Shown: piece after piece, positions 33,082-43,968 of the stretch
Numbering within the stretch: the stretch's first letter is position 1
How the letters are laid out: each line of letters opens with the position of its first letter
Assembly: GCF_022605165.1 (NCBI RefSeq)
Contig: NC_063069.1
Coordinates: 868,001-932,000 of the forward strand
Direction: 5' to 3'
Length of the DNA stretch: 64,000 bases
Source: Purpureocillium takamizusanense
Lineage: Eukaryota; Ascomycota; Sordariomycetes; Hypocreales; Ophiocordycipitaceae
Translations under genes and position numbers: made by a program
The notes under the pieces: generated by a model
Database searches by the model: none
What the model was told of the DNA's origin: nothing
What the model saw: the letters and a program-made list of their open reading frames with translations, nothing else

Positions 33082-33905
33082 ATGGCCTGGCGCTGCAGCG
33101 GGGCGACCAACACGGCCCTCGTCGACAACCTCTGGCGGCACGGGCTCATCTCCGACCCGGCCGTCAAGGAGGCCTTCCTAAGCGTCGACCGCGCCCACTA
33201 CTCGCCCTCGCTGCCGTACGACGACTCGCCCCAGGCCATCGGCCACGCCGCCACCATCTCGGCGCCGCACATGCACGCCTCGGCCGTCGAGCACGTCCTG
33301 CCCTACCTGCTGCCCAGCGCCGCGGTGCCGGCCCCGCGCGCCCTCGACGTCGGCTCCGGCTCCGGCTACCTGACCCACGTCCTGGCGGAGCTCGTCGGCG
33401 AGCGGGGCATGGTGGTGGGCCTCGAGCACATCGCGCCCCTGAGGGACCTCGGCGAGGCCAACATGGGCAAGAGCGCGGAGGGGCGCGCCCTGCTGGACGC
33501 TGGGAGGGTGAGGTTCCGCGTCGGCGACGGGCGGATGGGGCTGACGGAGGGGGCGAGGCCGGGCGAGGAGGAAGGGGGCACGGGCTGGGACGTGATTCAC
33601 GTCGGGGCCTCTGCCAAGGAGGTGCATCCGCAGCTGCTGAGCCAACTCAAGGCACCCGGATGGTGAGGAAATTTTCCCCTTCTTGAACGAAGAAACAACC
33701 CCCTGTTGAGTGAGCGAAGCGAGCGAGAATGACTCTGAAGTAGAGTCGCGCTGACCGGAGCAGCATGTTCATCCCCGTCGACGACGACGAAAACGGCTTC
33801 TCCCAGCACGTCTGGCGCATCGCAAAGGACAAGGACGGCAACATCACCAAAGACAGGCTGTTTGGCGTGCGCTACGTGCCTCTCACGGACGCTCCCAAGG
33901 TGTGA
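33082..33905 (+). CDS. Protein-L-isoaspartate O-methyltransferase (PCMT)
   Basis: Two exons, 33082-33662 and 33764-33905, give 240 residues, the normal PCMT size. The start [17 protein letters not shown] and the block SVDRAHYSP are family-typical. Motif I of the SAM site is [11 protein letters not shown], followed by GLEH, and [18 protein letters not shown] forms the later catalytic region. [16 protein letters not shown] is encoded by exon 2. It methylates isoaspartyl and D-aspartyl residues in damaged proteins, starting their repair, in cytosol or nucleus. The PCMT substrate motif ISAPHMHA is present. No signal peptide. Confidence 0.9.
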
Positions 33906-34306
33906 AGGCGGACGTCAAGTTGGTAGTGCTCGGCACTTTGCAACGGACTGGCTGATAAGGACCCTTGTACATCACACGGTTGGCAAGCAATCTTTTTTTT
34001 GTTTCAAAAGTCTTCATATCTTGTGTGAAAGTTGTGCTGCTACGCTATCGATCCAAGTGCCAGCCTCGACTCTAGGGCATTACAACAAACTGGGTCTCGA
34101 CCGTGAGACCGACGAGGACGCCGCCTCGCTTCCCATACCATTCATGTGCTCATCGCAGGGGGGGGGCTTGCAGTCATGAATAAATAATCCCGAATATCAA
34201 CCCGACCGAATTAAACGCCGACCACAAGAAAACGCCACCGGGGCTCTTGCCAAAAGATTTACTCCTTTTCACATCGCGTATCTCCTTCCGACACGCAGCA
34301 ACTCTC
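33906..34306. other. Convergent spacer
   Basis: Between the 3' ends of PCMT and the WSC protein. Nothing supported. Confidence 0.5.
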
Positions 34307-35440
34307 TCATGACAGGCACACGGCCAGGAAGAAGGCGCCGGCGCAGACCAGCTCAGCGAACTGGCCCAGGGGCCGCAGCGCCGACCCGGCGTTCATAATG
34401 GCCGGCGGGTCGGCGGGCTTGGACGGGTGGCTGACGGGCGGGTCGACGGGCTTGGAGGCGTGGGCGACGGGCTTGGTCGCGTTGCTGGCCGACTGCGTCC
34501 AGGGGTCCGCGATGGCGGCGGTGCTGCTCGGACGCACGACCTCGGTGACGCGGCTCATGGTGGTCATCGTCTTGACCTGGTCCTTTTGCTTGGGGTCGCA
34601 GCCGCCGGGAGGGCAGACCTCGACGATGCGCGTGGCCGGGTCGTCGATGGCCTTGTTGTTGGTCTTTGCGGAAGCGGCGGTGACGGCGGCGGCGGACGAG
34701 GCGGCGGACGAGGCGACGGCGATGTGCGTGACGGGCGTGACGGGCTTGACGGCGGTGCTGCTGTCCGAGCACGGCTCCGTGACGGTTAGGACGGCGACCT
34801 TGGCCATGGTGGTGGCGGCGGGGACGGGCGGGGGAGGAGGCGGGATCGCCGCCTTGGTCGCCGGGTCGGCCTTGGACTCGGCGCAGTTGCAGTCCTTTTC
34901 GGCATCCTGCGCCTGGCGGTTCTGCTGCGGCGGCGTAGTGGCCACGACAACGGGGTCGGCAGCTGAAGCGGCGACGGCCTTGGCCGCGGACAGGGCGGCA
35001 GGGTCGTCAACGGCGGGGGTGACGACGCGCGAGTACACGTTGTAGACGAACTTGTCGATGCAGCCGCCGCACTTGCCGGCCTTGGCATCTCCCTCGCGGC
35101 ACGGCGTGTGGCACTCTGCCTCGTCGACGGCCTTGTAGTTTTGCGGCGGCAAGGCCATCTTGTTGTTTGTGTTGGGGGCGGTAGACTTGGGATCGTTGCA
35201 GTGGCAGCCGCCGTTGCCGAGGGCGGCGATGGTCGCGCCGGCGGCCTCGCAGGCGGTCTGGCAGTCGGCGGCGGAGAAGGCGCCAAAGGCCTTGGTCATG
35301 GACGTGGGCTTGAAGGGGAAGGTTTCGGGCGAGTCGGCGCGCATGCAGCCCTTGTACTGGAACTTGGGGGAGGCGAACTCGCTCTGCGCCGAGACGCTGG
35401 CCGCGAGGAGGCCGGCGAGGAGGAGGGCACGGGTGGCCAT
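34307..35440 (-). CDS. WSC-domain cell-surface protein, probably GPI-anchored
   Basis: Single exon, 377 residues. Signal peptide MATRALLLAGLLAASVSA. A WSC domain covers about residues 28-135: regularly spaced Cys with FQYKGCMRAD, CQTACEAAG, CHCNDP, CHTPCREGD and GKCGGCIDKF. The rest is a long Ala/Thr/Ser/Pro-rich stalk with a PPPPPPVP run and repeated DPP/KPAD/KPVD units, suited to O-glycosylation. The C-terminus is hydrophobic (LVCAGAFFLAVCLS) without a cytosolic tail, as expected for GPI anchoring. No sensor-type cytoplasmic tail is present, so it is less likely a Wsc1-type stress sensor. WSC domains bind glycans; the partner is unknown. TATA at about 35543-35550. Confidence 0.82.
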   Translation of the reverse strand: MATRALLLAGLLAASVSAQSEFASPKFQYKGCMRADSPETFPFKPTSMTKAFGAFSAADCQTACEAAGATIAALGNGGCHCNDPKSTAPNTNNKMALPPQNYKAVDEAECHTPCREGDAKAGKCGGCIDKFVYNVYSRVVTPAVDDPAALSAAKAVAASAADPVVVATTPPQQNRQAQDAEKDCNCAESKADPATKAAIPPPPPPVPAATTMAKVAVLTVTEPCSDSSTAVKPVTPVTHIAVASSAASSAAAVTAASAKTNNKAIDDPATRIVEVCPPGGCDPKQKDQVKTMTTMSRVTEVVRPSSTAAIADPWTQSASNATKPVAHASKPVDPPVSHPSKPADPPAIMNAGSALRPLGQFAELVCAGAFFLAVCLS

Positions 35441-35542
35441 GGTTTGATGAAGCGAAGCCTTGGCGTGTGTTTGTGTGTGTGTGGTGGAAGGTGATGAGGC
35501 GGGTTTTCTGAGATATGGGGAGGCGACGGCTCAGAGACACGA

Positions 35543-35550
35543 GTATATAG
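35543..35550 (-). promoter_or_regulatory. TATA box of WSC gene
   Basis: CTATATAC on the minus strand about 105 bp before the ATG at 35440. Confidence 0.4.
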
Positions 35551-35908
35551 ATTGGAGTTGAGTGGGATGGAGAGACGGTGATTTGTGAGGGTGGAAGAGG
35601 AGGTAGGGCCGGTCTCAAGGGAGGAAACAGAGAGGAGAGGAGAAGGGAAGGATCACAGCCGTGCTAGTTGTGACTATGAGTCTTTGATGGTGTTGTTGAT
35701 GATGATGATGATATTGATGCTGATCTTCTTGGCTTTCCTCGCAACTCGACGACGAAGAACAAGGATATATAGCCGATCTTGTGGTCAGGCGCCCCTCTCC
35801 CCAGCCGCGGGTCGCTATTCCGAGGCATGTTCCCGCCTCCCCCGGGGGGAATGCCCGTGCTGTGCGGGACAGATGGTGCCGTGAGGAATGCGCGTGTGCG
35901 TGTAAGTC

Positions 35909-35930
35909 GGCGGCGGGCGGGCGGGCGGGA
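35909..35930 (+). repeat. GGGC microsatellite
   Basis: Tandem GGCG/GGGC units in the intergenic region. Confidence 0.75.
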
Positions 35931-36636
35931 AGAGTGGGGATGGGGTTCTCTCACGCGCGGTAACGACGCTTCTCCGCCGCGGGGGGACTGTACCTTGCTG
36001 TGCTGCGATACCTTGAGTAGGGTGGGGACCGCCCTGGGGAGGAACGTCAGGAACAGTAGTTCTGCGACGTACCGTTCCTGCGGCGGGTGCTGGCACCAGT
36101 ACACCGAAGGGGAGGCACCTGCTGGAGCCGCTCCGCTCCAACAATGGACGGGTGGGTTCCAGGCTGCCCGTCAGGTGTTCCGGTCCCCGCCACGGGCACC
36201 ATCGCTGGGGGGGCGGGGGCGATCTTCAAGGGCGGCGGGCGGGTTTGTCTCTTGTCTAAGACAGCCAGTCGGCACTGCACTGCACTGGCTGGCCCAACCA
36301 GACGTTCGGGGGCGCGCGCGCGCTCGCGGCTGGAATGCTGCGAGCGCTGCCCTTGAGGCTGGGGGGGATCGAAATGGATGCGCTTCATTGCATGGCGGGG
36401 GGACGGTTGAGACGGGCCGGGGGGGGGGCTGGGGGTTTGGTGGCACTGAGGACAGTGGTACACTGGTACGTAGGCACAACGCGTGAAAAGTGTGGGTGAA
36501 GGGTACGCGGACGCGTAAAGTGACATGGAAGTGAGCGTGGTGGCATCGCCGATGAGGACGATGATGAAGGTGTTGTGTTGTGAGGATGCGCGTTGATCAA
36601 CTAGCGGCCATGCCATGCTACGAATTCGTTAGATGG

Positions 36637-36666
36637 AAGATGGATGGATGAGTGAGTGAGTGAGTG
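36637..36666 (+). repeat. GATG/AGTG tetranucleotide repeat
   Basis: Runs of GATG followed by AGTG tetranucleotides in the intergenic region. Confidence 0.75.
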
Positions 36667-37645
36667 GAAGTGAAAGCGTTGGGCGGAGAAGAAGGAACAG
36701 CTAAAGCAGCAGCATCTCGATCTGATCAAACGGTGCATCTGTCCGGGTCGAACAGACGTCGACGCCAACCTGCGATGATGATACAGCATGGGTCAACTAC
36801 ATACATGCATGGGTGTTTATAAAGGAGAGCAACTTCCCACGGCAGTCCACAGAACGGGACATGGAGCCGACTCTCGGCCGCACGCTCGATGGAGCACACT
36901 GCGTACATAGATGGATTCTAATAATGAGCTTCAGTACGGGTGATCCTCTGGTTGCCCCGGTGTCTTCTTCGTTACCTTCTCCCTTGACGCTTACCAGATG
37001 AACAAACAATTGCCTGGTTCAAGGACCCAAGCCTGGCCTGTGTAGGTAAGCCAGTCAGCATGAGGACAGTAGGCCAATGTTCAGAGCATACAAGCACTGC
37101 GTTCCTTGGACTTCTCGGGGGCTCTCTCATTAGCCTCGTTTGTCCAATTCCCTGTTTCCTTCGCCTTGATTGACCCCTTAGCCTCGCGTGCTCGCTGCAA
37201 GTCGCTCAGCGACTCATCGGCACACCAATCTGAGCACGTCATAGTTCCATGCAGGAACTCGCACCTCTGCTTACACCATCATGCCCGACTAGTCAAAGTT
37301 AGTACGTCCACGTAGGGTGCACTTCGAAATCTGCTGTTGCCGCCAGCATGTCCCCCAACATTGCGCCAAACATTATTAATTGGCGCGCGTCAGCTAATAT
37401 ACTACACGCGCTCGGCGTCCGGACATTGCGTTACATCCGCAGCTGTGGCGGCTGCTTGAAGCTGTCAAGTGTATATAACGACAGCGGGAATCTATTGCAG
37501 AGCCTCATTCATCAAGCATTCGATCAAATTGCAACACTAGCAACTCTCACAACACCAATACTTTCCATAAAAATAATCCCGCCCACAATACCCAAACTAT
37601 TCATAACACACTAATCTCGTTCACAACACTGATATTACAATCACA

Positions 37646-38684
37646 ATGGTTACCCTCCAAGCCGTCCACGCTTCCAACGACCGTCTTAGAGCGGCTGGCC
37701 CTGGCCTGGTCGCCGTTTTCCTCGGCGCCACCTCTGGCATTGGCCAGAATGCTCTGAGGCTGTTCGCCGAGCGCACTATCGAGCCGCGGATATACATTGT
37801 CGCCAGAAACGCCAAAACCATAGGTCCTTTCATCGAAGAGCTGCAGGACAAGAACCCCGGCGGCAAGTACGAGGTGATTGAGAAAGACGTCTCTTTGTTG
37901 AAAAACGTAGACGAGGTGGCTCGCATCGTCAGGGGAAAAGAGACCAAACTCGACCTCCTCTTCCTATCAGTGGGCTTCTTCTCACTACATGGTCGTCAAG
38001 GTACGTCAACACCCGCTATTGGCTTCACGAATGACTATACTTACACACATTGTAGATACCAGCGAAGGGCTGGATGCTTCCTTGACGACCAGATACTACT
38101 CTCGGCTGCGCATCACTCAGCTTTTGATGCCGCTACTCAACGCCTCACCGAGTCCGCACGTCTTATCCGTCCTTGCCGGCGGGATGGAAGGCCCCATCAA
38201 CGAGGCCGACCTCTCCTTGTCCGACCCCAAGAACTTCTCTGTCAGCGCTGGCAACAATCACTCCGCGACCATGTCGACACTAGCATTCGAGCGCCTCGCA
38301 TCCGAGAACCCGTCCGTCAGCTTCGTGCACACCTTCCCTGGGTTGGTCTCTACACCTTTATTAGGGCGCGTCAGCAGTGGCGTATTGGGTACGGTGATCC
38401 GCTGGGTGGTTATGCCTTTGATGAAGCTCTTCGTCACGACGCCCGCCGAGGCCGGTGCGAGGGCGCTGTTCCACGGCACGAGCTCCCGGTACAGTGTCGA
38501 TGGCGGGCTCGTACCCCTCTTGTATGGCCTGGAAAAGGCCACCACAAGCAAGGGTGGCGTGTTCCTCGTTGATCCAAAGGGTGATAGTGCCGACAGTGAA
38601 AAGGTACTCGGGGACTTGAGGGAAAGGGGCGTGGATAAGCTGGTATGGGAGCATACCATGGAAGTATTCGACTCGGTCCAGTGA
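37646..38684 (+). CDS. Atypical short-chain dehydrogenase/reductase
   Basis: Two exons, 37646-38000 and 38056-38684, give 327 residues. The Rossmann motif is FLGATSGIGQNALR (TGxxxGIG variant), with IYIVARN after beta-2, a DV at the end of beta-3, and LLFLSVGFF in place of the usual NAG. The usual active-site YxxxK is not where expected: the aligned region reads NNHSATMSTLAFE. It is followed by VSFVHTFPGLVSTPLL (PG motif). An NAD(P)-binding oxidoreductase is likely but a classical SDR reaction is doubtful. It resembles a group of fungal SDR-like proteins found near secondary-metabolite or stress genes. No cluster is visible here. Confidence 0.8.
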
Positions 38685-40302
38685 GATGATCTTGCTGGGA
38701 TACAGTCATCGCTGGGACTGTTGGACTCGTGTAAGACTACGAAGCGAGTGAATTTGGGCCACGACACGCTGGCTGCCAGCATATAGAACCTTTATAATGT
38801 CGATTTCAGCATTAAGATACCAAGATAATTGGTCTCCCTTTGTTGTTCTTGATGCCATGTTCGCCTTCGATGGCAGTGCATGGCAACGCACCGGCAAGGC
38901 TCGCTTCTAGCCTCAGAGTCGGGGAAGCGGCATCCCGACTCTGACATATCAACTGTTGCCCTACAATGTCAATTCATTTGGGCGCTCTGCCTTAAATGAG
39001 GTCATCCCCCTCTCGCACTCAAAGATCGTGTACGCCTGCTTTGAAAATCACTCTGCTCACGGCTGATGTATGATTCTGATACAATGACAACGATGATGCA
39101 AAGGGCGTTCAAGGGCGTTCAAGGGCGGGGCAGGTGGCACCTGTGTCTCAGAAACACGATAACGGCTGGGGATTTTGTCCGCCTTGTTAGTGAATGCACA
39201 CTCTTCCAGTCTCGTCCGGTGTTTCTCCCGGCATCTCCGGAATGCCAGCCATCGAGTGGCTTGCGCAACAACTGTCGGGCGCTACAGCCACCATCGATGA
39301 GGCTGCCGTTGCTCTCAGCACATCTATTGGTTGCACGTTCTTTCCCTGAAACACTTGTCGGCGGTGGCAGTGGCGCCAGGGGCCTGCGCGCCAGAGCCTG
39401 CTCGGCGAGAGGTGCAATTTTGATCAAGTGGTAAGTCTTAGCAATGTTCAGCAGTGATCAAAAAAAGCTTCGATCCCTTAGGCAGTAGCCGTCCTTGTGA
39501 TTTGGCGCATATTTACGGACCAGACGAAGTATGAGCTGCACTGGCCACATATAACCCGACGCCGAGGCCGCATAACAGTGAGACATGCTCTCAGCTAGCA
39601 AGATACGATGCTGCGTAATTACCGTGGAGATCTTTATAGTTTACAGCTGAAATGATCAAGTGGGAAGGTGCGGCATTGCGGGTCACAGATCTGTCATTCT
39701 CTCTAGATTGTGTTTGCGACACTACAACTGCCATGGAGGCTTTCAGTCGGCGCCGTCATCACTACCGGAGCGACGTGATGGGAGGATCCAGGATTCAGAG
39801 GCAGACCGTTGCGTCAAGCACAACGGCCCGAAACAATTGGCCCCGGCCACGCCGGCAGCGGCCGGCACTCAAAGTTTTGGCAATACGAGAAGGGCCGTTG
39901 AACTATTGACAGAATCTGGGAAGCCACAACCTTGTTGGCAACGCCACACCCCGAAGATGATGTTCAGGCGGCCGCGACGATCCAATAACGGTCCGATTGT
40001 GGCGGCGCGCCACTGGGCGTACACAAGCATCGACTAATACTCACTGTGAGAATATGTTGTGAGAAGGGTGGGTGACGTAAAGTCTGGTCGTGAGCCGCCA
40101 AGCCCTGCGCCATAATTAGTAGACGGGCCAGAAGCAAGAGTTGCCAAGTATAAGTATATTGGACTTTACCGCTCTTGATTGACGTTTGGCATATCAAGTC
40201 ACACTGCGTTATTCCAAGAGATCATCATCACCCAGCCTCTATTGTTGACTGAGACTTTTTGGTCAATTACACTCGCTTATACCTTCGAGACCAACCGCCA
40301 TC
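38685..40302. other. Intergenic, 1.6 kb
   Basis: No gene supported. A short tandem duplication of GGGCGTTCAA occurs near 39107-39125. Confidence 0.5.
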
Positions 40303-40914
40303 ATGAGAACCACTCCTACTCTCCTCGCCATTATGGCTGCTGCCGCCGTGTCAGGCGCACCCGACACCACCGAGACCATCCTGACGGGTGTGACCCGCGA
40401 GACAAACGTCCCCACCTCTACCGAGAGCATCTTGACGGGCGTAACTCGTGAGACGAGTGTGTCTACGGAGAGCATCCTGACCGGCGTGACTCGCGACTCG
40501 ACGTCCCAGAGTATCTTGACCGGCGTCACTCACCAAACATCAATCCCCTCATCGAGCCAGAGCATCTTGACCGGTGTCACTCGCGAGACAAGTGCGACTA
40601 CGGAGAGCATCCTCACTGGCGTCACTCACGGATCGGGTCTCCCTACTACGACTGAGAGCATCCTGACCGGAGTCACCGAGGAGACCTCTGCTCCGACCTC
40701 CACGGGGACTGGGAGTATCCTAACCGGAGTCACCCAGGAAACAACTGTCCCCTCCGTCACTGACAGCATATTGACCGGTGCCACCGAGGGGACGGGCACT
40801 GCTGCTCCCACCGGCACTTCTACAGTTGTCCCTGTCGCCGGTGCAACGCTGACTACGGGAAACTCGCTGATGGCCATGGGTGTCGCCGTTGTCGTCGCTG
40901 CTTTCGGGCTATAA
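40303..40914 (+). CDS. Secreted ILTGVT-repeat surface protein
   Basis: Single exon, 203 residues. Signal peptide TLLAIMAAAAVSGA. Residues about 23-170 hold nine copies of the core ILTG[V/A]T, most as ESILTGVTRET or QSILTGVTHQT, with Ser/Thr-rich variable spacers of 7-14 residues. The C-terminus is a Thr/Ala/Gly-rich linker then a hydrophobic tail (LMAMGVAVVVAAFGL) ending without polar residues, consistent with GPI anchoring. No cysteine is present. I recognise no named family. The spacing suggests a stacked or adhesive Thr-rich cell-wall protein. Repeat-unit divergence at DNA level shows the array is old enough to have drifted but still constrained at the ILTG core. Confidence 0.75.
   Translation: MRTTPTLLAIMAAAAVSGAPDTTETILTGVTRETNVPTSTESILTGVTRETSVSTESILTGVTRDSTSQSILTGVTHQTSIPSSSQSILTGVTRETSATTESILTGVTHGSGLPTTTESILTGVTEETSAPTSTGTGSILTGVTQETTVPSVTDSILTGATEGTGTAAPTGTSTVVPVAGATLTTGNSLMAMGVAVVVAAFGL
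40375..40800 (+). repeat. Coding minisatellite (ILTGVT units)
   Basis: Nine degenerate units of about 42-60 bp, each with a core such as ATCCTGACCGGCGTCACT, inside the surface-protein gene. Confidence 0.8.
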
Positions 40915-41637
40915 TGTTAGTAGATACTCTTACACTACTTGCCGAATGGCAATCTATCAAACTTTACGCTCCGAGTGATGGACTTGATTACACCAAGCTT
41001 TCAATGCGTACAGCTGATCTCTCAGGTCTTTCCTTGCTGCAGCCCTGCAGCCTTTTTACTGTTGCCGGACCCCCGGGGGGCAGGGAGATGTGGCCCAGTA
41101 GGTGGAGTTGTGAGAATGGAGAAATGCATGGCTACAAACAGTGGTACTGGGATGGGTGCTGCAACTTGCGGACGTCATTCATTTGATTTATTTGACTCAG
41201 GGAGGGTCCTTCTTCTTGTCGCCAACAGGGTGGCGCTGCTTCCCCCTCGTGTCTAAACCGGCATGACTATCTGTTGCAAGGGGTGCTTTTTCCGGGTCAC
41301 AAGAGCCTTGATTTTCTATCTGTTGTTGGGACCTATGCCCCCTATATATACACATTTGAGGTCCGTCTATAGGGGCTGTATGACGCCTAGCCGGGCTAGC
41401 TATAGGGGATGTATGACCCTTGGATAGGGGTTGTGACGATATCAATGACCCCTATATGCAGCCACATTGGGCTGCCTCCACAGGTGCTGCACCCACGGGC
41501 CGTGCAACACTATCCACAGGGTTCTGCGCGCCTTCAATCCGCTAGGAGCATGGCCGGCTGTCTCTTGATAAAACCAGCAAAACAAGCCTGAAATTGTCCG
41601 CATACTCCCAGTCTCCATGTCCCGGGCAGTCCCTCCC
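40915..41637. other. Convergent spacer
   Basis: Between the 3' ends of the repeat protein and the small secreted protein. No gene supported. Confidence 0.5.
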
Positions 41638-42207
41638 TCACATGCAGAGAGTCAACTGAAAGGTAAAATCTGAAGTATTGCACGCATTCTTCAATTCCTG
41701 GTTCCCTTTCAGGCCAGACGGCGTATAAACATCCGGGCAAATCCGCGTCCACTTGTTCTTCGTGTTGATATGCTCCAGGAGGATGTGTTGATAAGTGAGG
41801 AGCCTCCATGAGTTGAAGTTGGCCAATCCGTAGTCGACACGCCTGTACGCAGGCTGGCCGCTTGCGCTGTCAAGGTTCCGGGGGCCGACCCATATCCAGA
41901 TACCTCCCTCATTGCGGTACTTCTTGGTGTCGATAGCGTCCTCGGTTGAATCAGGATTGTCTTCCAGGACCTCGAAGTTGAGGTAGATGGTGTTATTCTC
42001 CTGAACGTTGAAGTCGTAATGCTTCGACTCCATTGTTTTGAGCGTTGTTTTTGGCCCATCACCGGACAATCCAGTCCATGCGATGGTGGGGTAATTGCAT
42101 TGGTTCAAGACCTCCAACTTGAGTGGCACTGCGCAAGAAGTTGGCGATCCCGACACAACGTTGGCCACAGCAGCCATAAAGGCGACGATTGTTTTGATGG
42201 TATGCAT
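41638..42207 (-). CDS. Small secreted protein of unknown family
   Basis: Single exon, 189 residues from the ATG at 42207, chosen because MHTIKTIVAFMAAVANVVSG is a clean signal peptide and a TATA box lies about 135 bp upstream; an upstream alternative start adds 13 basic residues. The mature protein has six or so Cys (TSCAVP, NQCNYP, RICPDV, NACNTS, LTLCM). The opening LEVLNQCNYPTIAWTGL is loosely like the first strand of thaumatin-type folds, but the rest is not recognisable. Two NxT/NxS sequons occur (ENNTIY, CNTSDF). Secreted effector-like or antimicrobial roles are possible; nothing in the sequence decides. Confidence 0.7.
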   Translation of the reverse strand: MHTIKTIVAFMAAVANVVSGSPTSCAVPLKLEVLNQCNYPTIAWTGLSGDGPKTTLKTMESKHYDFNVQENNTIYLNFEVLEDNPDSTEDAIDTKKYRNEGGIWIWVGPRNLDSASGQPAYRRVDYGLANFNSWRLLTYQHILLEHINTKNKWTRICPDVYTPSGLKGNQELKNACNTSDFTFQLTLCM

Positions 42208-42340
42208 GATGGATTTGCCACGTCGAAGATGGAACAAGAGCCTCAATTAGAGTCGTTGGTCGAGCGTGCTGTTAGCTGAAGAATGGACTACTGTCTCTGT
42301 GATGTGTTTCCTTTGCGAAAGGACGACGGCACGCTATGCT

Positions 42341-42346
42341 TTTATA
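42341..42346 (-). promoter_or_regulatory. TATA box of small secreted protein gene
   Basis: TATAAA on the minus strand about 135 bp before the ATG at 42207. Confidence 0.4.
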
Positions 42347-43792
42347 TTCTCTGCTACATGATGCGCTGTTTGCCAAGTCGAGATTTCTCCAGCTCATAAT
42401 ACGGTTCTTCACGTAAACCTTGTAGTTGATCCTTGTAGATCAATCACGCGACGGTGGCGGCAAAGCTAAAGAGTTGAAGCAATTCAAACTGTCTACTCCT
42501 TGGTAAGCCATTACGATAGCAACATGCACTTGGCGTTGTCATATGCCGTTCCTTTGGCGTGCACTACTCGGGTGAGCACGAGACGCGGCACTACTTACCC
42601 ATACGCAGCCTTACATACGCACGACATGTACCGTCGCGTCCCTCTTTTCCTCGGAAAAATGTACAGCACGTATCTTTACGTTCCTGCCAAGGCATATCTT
42701 CATGCCTGACGGGTCACGACAGAAACTTTCCAGCAGAGCCTCTTCGGCACCACTCCATACGTCCAGCTTCGTGGTTCGGTTCAAGGGTAACCCTGCTCGT
42801 TTACCTTGGACGCTTAACTTCATGATCCGTTTGTGACCTGCTCGAGGGTTTGCGAAGTGAGTTCTGGTCTCGGCTCGGCCTCAAGTGTTTCGGCACATCA
42901 ATGTTTGGACTCCTCTTGCCGACGACCGTGAGACCGACTTTATATGTTTTCATCAACTTTCAAGGTGCTGACTGCACTGCAGAACCTGGTACTGAGAGTG
43001 GTGGATCTCTACATCGCTTTACAGAACCAAACGGTCGAGAATTTTGGAAATGAGGCATTAATGATGACACATGCGCGCATTGACGAAATCTAACACTCCG
43101 TTTATCGAATAACATTAGACGTTTTCAGAAGGCGCCGTACATGTAATGCACTTTTGCCTCCATCGCGAAGGTGGTCTATCTTGCGGAGGAAACAAAGCAT
43201 AGGCCGTTAGCATCGCCGTGGGCCTCTACATTTCGCGGCGCAGCTTCCCCTGACATAATAACCAAGCTCGAGCATCGGTGCGCCGCCAACGTAAAGAATC
43301 TACCGTCGCACCGTCGCACAATCTATTGGTAAACCGTCGCTCGCAAATTTCATCTGCACTGCCTGGGCAAACGCGGGGGACCGAGTTTGGTATTGCTGGA
43401 CGGAGTCACTTCGCGGCTGGCGCTACACGATGACGCCTCCTGCCGTATCACTCGACCACAGGCCACACACACACATACATGCCGTCCTCTCATGCTGCTC
43501 GCTGGCACAACATGAACTGCCCAGGCCTTTTTTGCTTGTCTCTCCTTCTCCAGCCTTGTATCACCGATGATGGTCTTGCGGGGCGCGCGTGCCCCAATCA
43601 CATACGACTGCGAGCCCGGAGCCGGGCAGGCGAGCGCAAACAAACTGCCAGCACGACGGCTCACCAGTCAGGCGCGTGAGCAGTAAGTTGTCGCGTCACA
43701 GGCTGCAAACACTCAGTCATGATGAACATGAGATGAAAAAAGATGCAGTTGAATTCTCGGTGCCCGCGCGGGGAGCGAGCGAGAGAGACGAG

Positions 43793-43800
43793 TATAAATA
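43793..43800 (+). promoter_or_regulatory. TATA box of orphan gene
   Basis: TATAAATA about 170 bp before the ATG at 43969. Confidence 0.4.
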
Positions 43801-43968
43801 CCAGCAGAGAGAATCCCTTCTTCTCGCGATCGCAATCTTGTCTTTTCCTCACTTCGTTTTTCAAATCGAAGCTGTGCCGCCTCCTCGCTCCCCTCAGAGT
43901 TGCCTTGATACTCGACACTTTTTTGTCTCTTAGCCTTGTCTTCAAACACTAAAGTCCCTACTGCCGCC

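Larger units (their letters stand above)
35441..37645. other. Intergenic, 2.2 kb
   Basis: Divergent promoter region with several microsatellites (TGTG near 35466, GATGAT near 35694-35712, GGGC near 35909-35930, GTGA near 36645-36666). No coding region is supported; the open frames are GC- or repeat-driven. Confidence 0.5.
42208..43968. other. Divergent intergenic region, 1.8 kb
   Basis: Promoters of the secreted protein (TATA at 42341-42346, minus) and of the orphan gene (TATA at 43793-43800, plus). No coding region is supported. Confidence 0.5.

Noticed and set aside
34307..35440. A Wsc1-type cell-wall stress sensor
   Set aside because: The C-terminus ends in a hydrophobic tail without a cytoplasmic domain, which fits GPI anchoring rather than a transmembrane sensor.
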